Shown here: positions 30,843-35,884 of the stretch, piece after piece | How positions within the stretch are numbered: the stretch's first letter is position 1 | Layout of the letters: the number at the start of each line of letters is the position of its first letter | From: a virus | IMG/VR virus record: IMGVR_UViG_3300023118_000018 | Span: 1-35,884 of that record | Length of the DNA stretch: 35,884 nt | Direction: 5' to 3' (one strand) | Translations under genes and position numbers: made by a program | The notes under the pieces: model-generated | Told to the model about the DNA's origin: nothing | The model's database searches: none | What the model saw: only the letters and a program-made list of their open reading frames with translations

Positions 30843-31241
30843 ATGTCTCGCATTTACTCCTCCCTGGAAGCTGCAGCGGAAATTGGAACCACTCCCCGTC
30901 TGCTTCGCAGGTTTATCCGCCAGAATGACTCATGGAAGAACGCCACCTATGCTGGTCGGTATTCATTCACAGAGCCCGAACTCAAGTCCTTGACAAAGCA
31001 GTTCAACCAATGGGCAAGCACGAAGTCGAGGTCGACTCCCCGTATAAGCGAGGAGGCTGAACAGGAACTCACTTACCTTGACGAAGACAAAGGCATCACC
31101 GTCGAGCAGATGCATCTCGCGGCGAAGAACCCACACTTCCGACGGCAGGTACTCGCCAATCGGATCGAACGTCAGCGAAAGCTCGAAGCCCGTATCGCTG
31201 AAACCCGCATCCGTAACAACTTCACCCCTCAGGACGCATAA
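30843..31241 (+). CDS. DNA-binding protein related to the protein at 28811
   Basis: 132 residues. The N-terminal 60 residues form a helix-turn-helix-like domain: SLEAAAEIGTTPRLLRRFIR, then YAGRYSFTEPELKSLTKQFN. The TP..LRR.IR and RYSFT.PE segments line up with the winged-helix core of the protein at 28811, so the two are probably paralogues. The rest is helical and charged (EEAEQELTYLDEDKGITVEQ; ANRIERQRKLEARIAETRIR), likely a dimerisation or second nucleic-acid-binding region. It has its own promoter and the shared leader. Probably an early regulator or nucleoid protein. Confidence 0.75.
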   Translation: MSRIYSSLEAAAEIGTTPRLLRRFIRQNDSWKNATYAGRYSFTEPELKSLTKQFNQWASTKSRSTPRISEEAEQELTYLDEDKGITVEQMHLAAKNPHFRRQVLANRIERQRKLEARIAETRIRNNFTPQDA

Positions 31242-31459
31242 TGATCGTGAACAACCCCCCAATGTCTCGCCGTCGTAGGCGTCGTGAGATTATCGCCGGT
31301 ATTACCACCCTCATTTCGGGTTTGTTCGCCGTCATCGTTGGGGTAATCAACATCGCAATCTTGGTCGAGCATAACCAACTCATAAACTTGCTTGGGGCAA
31401 TCTGTGCCATACCAGGCGGTTTGTACCTCATGGTTGTTGGGGCCAAGGTGGTCGACTGA
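31241..31459 (+). CDS. Two-pass membrane protein with Arg-rich start
   Basis: 72 residues; its start overlaps the previous stop (TAATG). A short N terminus with six consecutive Arg (residues 10-15) is followed by two helices at about 18-42 (IAGITTLISGLFAVIVGVIN) and 48-69 (LLGAICAIPGGLYLMVVGAK). No enzymatic motif. Small early membrane proteins in phages often alter host envelope functions or exclude other phages; nothing here identifies the target. Confidence 0.75.
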   Translation: MIVNNPPMSRRRRRREIIAGITTLISGLFAVIVGVINIAILVEHNQLINLLGAICAIPGGLYLMVVGAKVVD

Positions 31460-31647
31460 TGCGCCACTTCTGCCACCGTTGTAAGGTGTGGGAATGGGAA
31501 GGCAACAATGCCCATTTGCCCCGTGACTGGATGATCGTCGTCATGGTCATCAACGGAACAACTGCCGACTACAAACTCTGTAAAGGGTGCGTCTGGCTCC
31601 TTCGGAAATTCAATCACAACGAGTTGGTCGAACCTACTCACCACTAG
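31459..31647 (+). CDS. Small zinc-ribbon protein
   Basis: 62 residues, one-base overlap with the previous stop. Two CxxC pairs, CHRC (C5, C8) and CKGC (C41, C44), flank a strand-rich middle (DWMIVVMVINGTTADY), the usual zinc-ribbon arrangement. It may bind nucleic acid or protein. Function unknown. Confidence 0.75.
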   Translation: MRHFCHRCKVWEWEGNNAHLPRDWMIVVMVINGTTADYKLCKGCVWLLRKFNHNELVEPTHH

Positions 31648-31649
31648 CC

Positions 31650-31693
31650 CTCGAAACGGCACACGGACCTTCCACAGCGTGTGCCGTTTCGAG
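31650..31693. terminator. Perfect 16-bp hairpin, probable terminator
   Basis: CTCGAAACGGCACACG (31650-31665) and CGTGTGCCGTTTCGAG (31678-31693) are perfect complements around a 12-nt loop, 2 nt after the upstream stop. TAGCAAAAATC follows, so on the + strand there is no U tract. It may terminate through stem strength or be a processing site. Confidence 0.7.
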
Positions 31694-31706
31694 TAGCAAA
31701 AATCGT

Positions 31707-31717
31707 TCTGTACAGCG
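31707..31717 (-). promoter_or_regulatory. Shared motif CGCTGTACAGA, reverse copy
   Basis: TCTGTACAGCG on the + strand, which is CGCTGTACAGA on the - strand, matching the site at 27652-27662. Both copies stand in regulatory gaps and next to a hairpin. Confidence 0.4.
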
Positions 31718-31785
31718 TTGAACGCGCGTAACGCATAATCACACGTCGAATCGATTTAGGCGTCTCAGAGACACACCCAGGACTC

Positions 31786-31799
31786 TGTCATACGTGACA
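31786..31799. promoter_or_regulatory. Inverted repeat TGTCA-N4-TGACA, second copy
   Basis: TGTCA TACG TGACA, 37 nt before the ATG at 31836, matching the site at 27910-27923. GTCTC-A-GAGAC lies about 20 nt upstream. Confidence 0.5.
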
Positions 31800-31835
31800 C
31801 AATCGAATCAACGCACACAAACAAAAGGAATTCAA

Positions 31836-32018
31836 ATGACTCAGCCAATCTTGACCGAGCACGAGATTCTTCAGATCGACAAGATCCAACTTGTGGAGGC
31901 ACACATTGAGATCCTGTCTGGTTCTGAAGATGTCGAATCGGTACGCACGTCAGCCGTCGCGCTCCTGAACACTCGGGCCGGCCGGGATTACGTCACAGCC
32001 CACCCGATGGCACTCTGA
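31836..32018 (+). CDS. Small early protein, unknown
   Basis: 60 residues from the ATG at 31836, which has AAAAGGAA upstream; the frame is open back to 31794 but that part contains an operator-like repeat and no ribosome site. Helical (LTEHEILQIDKIQLVEAHIE; VRTSAVALLNTRAGRDYV). No motif recognised. One-base overlap with the next gene. Confidence 0.7.
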   Translation: MTQPILTEHEILQIDKIQLVEAHIEILSGSEDVESVRTSAVALLNTRAGRDYVTAHPMAL

Positions 32019-32314
32019 TGCCCGAGGAAGTAAAGGTGATTCTGATTATGAGCAACAGTCAGGGTGTGGCATACCACCAAATGACTGGCCAACCTCATAT
32101 GGCAATGATCCCGGACGAGGATGATGATTTTGGTTGGGATCTTTTGATGCCTCGTCCTCAAAGGTTGCCTCATTTCAGGTTCGCAGTTGATCGAGTCCAC
32201 GATTCTACCGGTAAATACTACGACCGGGTTCATAGCCCTGAAGAATCTACCCCCATCTTCGATCAGTTGCGACAGGAAAGGTTTGAGGAAGGTTTTGGGC
32301 AAGTACAAATTTAA
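32018..32314 (+). CDS. Small early protein, unknown
   Basis: 98 residues. An alternating strand at the start (EEVKVILIMSNSQGVAYHQM), then an acidic middle (PDEDDDFGWDLL) and FRFAVDRVHDSTGKYYDRVH. No catalytic motif is recognised. It overlaps the helicase start by 20 nt, so the two are probably translationally coupled and may work together. Confidence 0.7.
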   Translation: MPEEVKVILIMSNSQGVAYHQMTGQPHMAMIPDEDDDFGWDLLMPRPQRLPHFRFAVDRVHDSTGKYYDRVHSPEESTPIFDQLRQERFEEGFGQVQI

Positions 32315-33863
32315 GACCACTCCATACAAGCATCAGAAGGATGCGATCAGGAAGCTCCTGAAGAATGGCTATGGTGGCGCGTTGTTGATGGAGCCCCGAA
32401 CGGGCAAGTCAAAGACAACGATCGACTGGCTCAGCATCATGAACCTCATGGGCAAGGTCGACCGAGTCGTGATCATCTGCCCCAACCGCATCATCGGTAC
32501 CTGGGTGACAGAGATTCACTTGCACTGCCCTCGCCTGGTTAACATCACGGTGTGGGATAGCGAAGGTCGAAAGGCTCCTCCTCCTGCTGTTCGAGGTACT
32601 TACCAGCTTGAGGTTGTGATCGTCAACTTCGAGGCATTCGCCACACCGGGCAAGAAAACTGCGTCGGGTCGTCGGAGCAAGGCCTCAGGTCGTGAGAAGA
32701 ACCGGTCGATGTTGCTGAAGTGGATGGGTGATTTCAAGACCTCGTGCATTGTCGTGGATGAATCCCACAAGATCAAGTCAGCCTCGGGCAAGGCAGCCAA
32801 CATGATCGTCCGTATGGGCGAGAAGGTGCCGTACCGATTGATCCTCACTGGTACTCCGCTGACCAAGGCCAAGCGTGCCCACGACATCTACATGCAGTGG
32901 AAGTTCTTGAACCCTGATCGCTTTGAAGACTTGCCTACCTTGGCCGAGTTCAAGGCTCACTTTGGCAGGTGGAAGGATGTGCCTGTCAAGAGGGGTGATC
33001 CCCACAGTCGAACGTTCCCGAAGTATATCGGGCCCAAGAACATGAAAGAGCTCCAGGCCCGTATGGGTGAGGATGCTGTGATCGTTCTTCGTGAGGACTG
33101 CTTCGATCTACCTCCACGCGAGGACATTGTTGTACCCGTCAAACTCAAGGGGTCGAAGTCGGCCTACGAGCAGATGGCCAGGGAAATGATCGCACTGCTC
33201 GAAGATGGCGACACTGCCGAGGCAAGCATCAAGCTGGTGCAGACCTTGCGTTTGTCCCAGATCACCTCGGGTTTTGTGACGACCGAAGACGGCGAACAGA
33301 AAAGGATTGGCTTTGAAAAGCACGATGCGCTCCATGAGATCCTGGAGGACATGCTCGAGAAAGAACAGAAGATCGTCGTTGCGGCTCGGTGGAAGGCGGA
33401 CCTTGATCTCATCGAAGCAATGGGCCACGAACTGGGTTTCAAGACATTCTCGATCCGAGGTAATGTCAAGCGAGCGGATAGCGACAAGGCGATTCTTGAC
33501 TTCCGTGACACGCAGGACGCGGCCCTCATGGTTATCCAACCGCAGGCAGCCTCGATGGGGATTGATCTCTCGACAGCATCAACGATGGTGTGGTACAGCC
33601 ACGTCCAAAGCTGGGTTGACTTCACGCAGGCCTGTGACCGTATTGCACTTAGCCGTACATCGACAACGTTCTACCATCTCCTCGTGGAAAACAGCATTGA
33701 CGAAGTCCTCATGGGCACCCTGGCTAACGATGGAGACGTTGCCAAGGAACTCATGGCCCATCCCGAGCGACTACTTGGTGGAACGAACCTCGGGACGGAC
33801 GCTACGGGCCGGATCAAGGTGAAAACAAAGGGGAAGAAAAATGGGCTCAAACGGGCCAAATAG
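32295..33863 (+). CDS. SF2 DNA helicase/translocase, SNF2-like
   Basis: 522 residues from the TTG at 32295, with GAGGAAGG just upstream; the frame is open further left but overlaps the previous gene. Motifs in order: a Q-motif-like TPYKHQKDAI (9-18), Walker A MEPRTGKS (32-39), motif Ia ICPNRIIGTW (61-70), DESH (155-158), LTGTP (184-188), then the second RecA domain with KIVVAARW (about 359), motif V AASMGIDL (418-425) and a motif VI-like QACDRIALSR (445-454). The order and spacing are SNF2/DEAD-like. Phage proteins of this kind remodel replication forks or recombination intermediates. No nuclease domain is fused. Confidence 0.9.
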   Translation: MGKYKFKTTPYKHQKDAIRKLLKNGYGGALLMEPRTGKSKTTIDWLSIMNLMGKVDRVVIICPNRIIGTWVTEIHLHCPRLVNITVWDSEGRKAPPPAVRGTYQLEVVIVNFEAFATPGKKTASGRRSKASGREKNRSMLLKWMGDFKTSCIVVDESHKIKSASGKAANMIVRMGEKVPYRLILTGTPLTKAKRAHDIYMQWKFLNPDRFEDLPTLAEFKAHFGRWKDVPVKRGDPHSRTFPKYIGPKNMKELQARMGEDAVIVLREDCFDLPPREDIVVPVKLKGSKSAYEQMAREMIALLEDGDTAEASIKLVQTLRLSQITSGFVTTEDGEQKRIGFEKHDALHEILEDMLEKEQKIVVAARWKADLDLIEAMGHELGFKTFSIRGNVKRADSDKAILDFRDTQDAALMVIQPQAASMGIDLSTASTMVWYSHVQSWVDFTQACDRIALSRTSTTFYHLLVENSIDEVLMGTLANDGDVAKELMAHPERLLGGTNLGTDATGRIKVKTKGKKNGLKRAK

Positions 33864-34089
33864 GCAGTCCGAATGCAAGCGGGGCCATCGGCTCGTGGGG
33901 TTCAATGTCATGGACCATGACAATGGCGGGCGAAGGTGCCGAGCTTGTAACCGTGCTCAGTCCGAGCTTCATAACGGTGTCAGACGATATGCCCAGTCAT
34001 TCAACGAGTCTGACATGCAAAGGGTATCAGACCACAAGTACAGGCTCATCATGCTCCACGACAAGTCCGCTCTCACAAATGGAAAGTAA
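33841..34089 (+). CDS. Small zinc-binding protein (HNH-like finger remnant)
   Basis: 82 residues, starting inside the last codons of the helicase gene (23-nt overlap) with GGGGAAG upstream. ECKRGHRLVGFN, then GGRRCRACNRAQ: C12, H16, C33 and C36 form a probable zinc site. This CxxGH...CxxC layout is common in phage HNH-like small proteins, but no catalytic HNH part follows. The rest is basic and helical. Likely nucleic-acid binding. Confidence 0.75.
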   Translation: MGSNGPNRQSECKRGHRLVGFNVMDHDNGGRRCRACNRAQSELHNGVRRYAQSFNESDMQRVSDHKYRLIMLHDKSALTNGK

Positions 34090-34097
34090 GATTAAGC

Positions 34098-34253
34098 ATG
34101 CAAACAAACGAAACGACTGCTTTCACTGTTCCGAACATTCCGGCCTGTGTTGATGGGCCTGCCCACAACTTCCAACCCATTGGGGATAAGCACGTGTACT
34201 GCACCAAGTGCTCGTCCAACGTTCGGTTCACCAAGCCTAAGGACAAGAAGTAA
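34098..34253 (+). CDS. 51-residue zinc-binding protein
   Basis: ATG at 34098, TAA ending at 34253. The middle and end read ACVDGPAHNFQPIGDKHVYC, TKCSSNVRFTKPK: C17, H23, C35 and C38 could bind one zinc. This short PxCxxGxxHxF...YCxKCG-like pattern occurs in many small phage proteins. The stop overlaps the next ATG (TAATG), and the previous gene ends 8 nt upstream, so it fits the operon. Confidence 0.7.
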   Translation: MQTNETTAFTVPNIPACVDGPAHNFQPIGDKHVYCTKCSSNVRFTKPKDKK

Positions 34254-34468
34254 TGCCTAACATCAAGATGGACCTTGATCACTACACGGCCACCGTCATT
34301 GTCACCCGAGTCGATCGCCCTGTAGCTTACGACTACAAGGACAACCAGATCGACAACAGCAACAGCGACCGACAGGTCACCGAGGTGGGCAAGGTCACAG
34401 TTCGAGCAGGCAGCCTCACCGATCTGATCGAACGCACCAAGAAGCACGTGGAGTTGATCGACGAATGA
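34253..34468 (+). CDS. Small early protein, unknown
   Basis: 71 residues, beta-rich: DLDHYTATVIVTRVDRPVAY, VTEVGKVTVRAGSLTDLIER. Coupled by overlaps on both sides (TAATG before, ATGA after). No motif recognised; it sits directly before the nucleotide kinase. Confidence 0.7.
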   Translation: MPNIKMDLDHYTATVIVTRVDRPVAYDYKDNQIDNSNSDRQVTEVGKVTVRAGSLTDLIERTKKHVELIDE

Positions 34469-35025
34469 TCATTTTAGAAGGTCCTGACGGATCAGGCAAG
34501 ACAAGCCTCATGGGCAACCTCCTGGATCGCCTGCATGGTGTGGAACAACACGAACGAGCATCTACGTCGAAAGGCGGCCCAGTTGACAACATCTTCGACT
34601 GGGCACAGGAAGATGTACTGACCTGGCCAGTTCAGCCATTGGCGGTCTATGATCGTCACCCGCTGTTCAGTGAACCCATCTACGGCCCGATCATTCGACA
34701 GACACTGGACCCCCGTTTCAATAGCCCGGTGTTTGGTCGACCGTTGACGCAGCACGTTCTCAAGGATGGGCTGATTGTCATCTGCTTGCCCGATCCACAG
34801 TTCGTGATCGACAATGTCCGTGGCAATGAGGACGATCAGATGGAAGGCGTGATGTACCGCATCGAATCCATCTATTCCGAGTACCGTCGACTGCAGCACA
34901 ACCTCCGAGGCCGACGGAATGTGTTCTGGTACGATTACAACCGCAACGGCGACCTCGAGCAACTCGTGACTGTCGCCAAAGCCCACCAGATCATGTGGAA
35001 CAAGAATCGAGGAATCCATGGCTGA
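34465..35025 (+). CDS. P-loop nucleotide kinase, thymidylate kinase-like
   Basis: 186 residues. Walker A GPDGSGKTS (6-14) directly after the first strand (MIILE), as in thymidylate kinases. A DRH motif at 63-65 (AVYDRHPLFSEPIYG) matches the position of the DR that contacts the dNMP base in the family. A late Tyr/Arg-rich segment (YRIESIYSEYRRLQHNLRGR) may be the lid. The likely reaction is dNMP plus ATP to dNDP. Neighbours (dUTPase-like next) support a pyrimidine-nucleotide role. A polynucleotide or modified-base kinase is the alternative. Confidence 0.8.
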   Translation: MIILEGPDGSGKTSLMGNLLDRLHGVEQHERASTSKGGPVDNIFDWAQEDVLTWPVQPLAVYDRHPLFSEPIYGPIIRQTLDPRFNSPVFGRPLTQHVLKDGLIVICLPDPQFVIDNVRGNEDDQMEGVMYRIESIYSEYRRLQHNLRGRRNVFWYDYNRNGDLEQLVTVAKAHQIMWNKNRGIHG

Positions 35026-35524
35026 AGTTACCAACGATTTGTTGGTCAGGCTGTTCGAGAAGCAGCTCGAAATCCAAACCATTGCTTATGGCAAGAACCC
35101 GCTCGAGATTGACGATCCCGAGGAACGCATCGAGTTCATCCGCAACATGCACACCGCCATGATCATGGAAGCTGGCGAATGGCTTGATGAATCAGGCTGG
35201 AAGCCCTGGGCAACGTCGAACCATGTTCACGAAGAAGCTGGTGCAGGTGAGGCTGCTGACACCTTGCTGTTCTTCATCAACCTGTGCTTCGCGTACAGGA
35301 TCACGCCTCAGAAGTTGTACGACCTGACGATGGCGAAAATGGATCGAAACCTCCAACGTCAGCTCGAAGGTTATGACGGCGTACAGGGCAAATGTCAGGG
35401 ATGCAAGCGTGCCCTCGATGATCCGGCCGTAGAATGCCACGTAGCTGGTATGACTAACGGTCAGCCTACTTCAGCCTACTGCTCTGTTGTAGGTTACTTC
35501 ACCCTCGAAAAGTCAGGATCGTAA
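35018..35524 (+). CDS. All-alpha NTP pyrophosphohydrolase, dUTPase-like, with C-terminal zinc site
   Basis: 168 residues. The helical core carries the MazG/dimeric-dUTPase metal site: EAGEW (E51, E54) and GEAADTLLFF (E78, D81), with GWKPW between as in dimeric dUTPases. Expected reaction: dUTP to dUMP and pyrophosphate, which lowers uracil in DNA and feeds dTMP synthesis. The last 45 residues (GKCQGCKRALDDPAVECHVA...CSVV) contain several Cys that could bind zinc, an unusual addition. It overlaps the kinase gene by 8 nt. It could also act on other dNTPs. Confidence 0.75.
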   Translation: MAEVTNDLLVRLFEKQLEIQTIAYGKNPLEIDDPEERIEFIRNMHTAMIMEAGEWLDESGWKPWATSNHVHEEAGAGEAADTLLFFINLCFAYRITPQKLYDLTMAKMDRNLQRQLEGYDGVQGKCQGCKRALDDPAVECHVAGMTNGQPTSAYCSVVGYFTLEKSGS

Positions 35525-35884
35525 TGTTTACCGCAGAATACAAGGACATGACTGAGTTGTCACGGGGTTTGACCGAGCGGCTCGTATACGCCAGCCCGGA
35601 TGAACTTGACGTGATCAACGCCATGGACTTCCAGCTCAACAACGTGATGGTCAGGAGTGAGACCTGTGAGTACGACTACGACCTCAAGCAAACTTGGGTC
35701 ACGAAATCACGATGGACAAGCTTGGTTCGACAATATCTTGATCCAGTGGCACTTGAGGGCTTCCTCGGTCAGGTTGAAGCAAAACTTCGTGGGAAGAAGC
35801 GAGGTATTGCGTTCCTGCGAACTCAGATGGTTGCCAAGCGGACAACTGTCTCAAACGGCAAGGAGTGGAGGCGTTGGGGCTCTT
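35524..35884 (+). CDS. Early protein cut by the window end, unknown (possibly nucleotide metabolism)
   Basis: 120 residues visible, open at the right edge. The ATG overlaps the previous stop (TAATG). MFTAEYKDMTELSRGLTERL, then YDYDLKQTWVTKSRWTSLVR, QYLDPVALEGFLGQVEAKLR and KGKEWRRWGS-type end (actual: NGKEWRRWGS). I associate this pattern with an actinophage family of unsettled function found next to nucleotide genes; a thymidylate-synthase-like fold is a weak guess. The missing C-terminal part would be needed to decide. Confidence 0.75.
   Translation, partial: MFTAEYKDMTELSRGLTERLVYASPDELDVINAMDFQLNNVMVRSETCEYDYDLKQTWVTKSRWTSLVRQYLDPVALEGFLGQVEAKLRGKKRGIAFLRTQMVAKRTTVSNGKEWRRWGS

Overview
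The window is about 35.9 kb of a double-stranded DNA tailed phage, almost certainly a siphovirus infecting an actinobacterium. The evidence is the long late module in the usual order (terminase, SPP1-type portal, MuF-like protein, scaffold, decoration protein, HK97-fold capsid, connectors, tail tube, frameshifted tail chaperones, 1185-residue tape measure, minor tail proteins), an estimated GC content in the mid-to-high fifties, several GTG/TTG starts, and many small overlapping genes. No integrase or repressor is visible, so lifestyle cannot be decided from this window.

Layout. 54-428: a leftward HNH-like gene. 481-4574: a conserved hypothetical protein, a 28-residue membrane peptide, a collagen-like fibre protein and a large modular fibre protein whose last 67 codons lie in the -1 frame. 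4663-11916: terminase subunits, portal, MuF-like protein, a P-loop kinase/scaffold fusion, decoration protein and major capsid, closed by a hairpin. 11992-14786: connectors, tail terminator and a tail tube with an Ig-like end. 14887-25369: chaperones with a -1 slip on a G5 run, tape measure, a Dit-like protein, a 1605-residue central tail protein and a small protein. 25457-27596: lysis cassette with membrane proteins, two holin candidates and an M23 peptidase. 27597-28047: regulatory gap. 28048-35884: early-type genes, namely small unknowns, two related DNA-binding proteins, zinc-binding small proteins, an SF2/SNF2-like helicase, a P-loop nucleotide kinase, an all-alpha dUTPase-like protein and a truncated last gene.

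Between 29366 and 30463 there is about 1.1 kb without a convincing protein gene. It holds a C11 tract, long hairpins, three tRNA or tRNA-like folds that each depart from the canonical cloverleaf, more hairpins, operator-like palindromes, a strong intrinsic terminator and a weak promoter candidate.

The most unusual window-wide signal is the heptamer GGTGTGG. I counted by eye about 32 copies on the + strand and 28 on the - strand, roughly ten times my base-composition estimate, spread through genes in several reading frames. Other points of note are a shared leader (ATTACGT, 22 nt, ACGACAAACCAAA, then a start codon about 38 nt after the start of the second element) before the two related DNA-binding genes, a recurring TGGTAG(A/T)AT element in three late intergenic gaps, and two inverted-repeat motifs shared between the intergenic regions near 27.65-27.92 kb and 31.7-31.8 kb. 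All homology statements come from reading the sequence, not from a database search.
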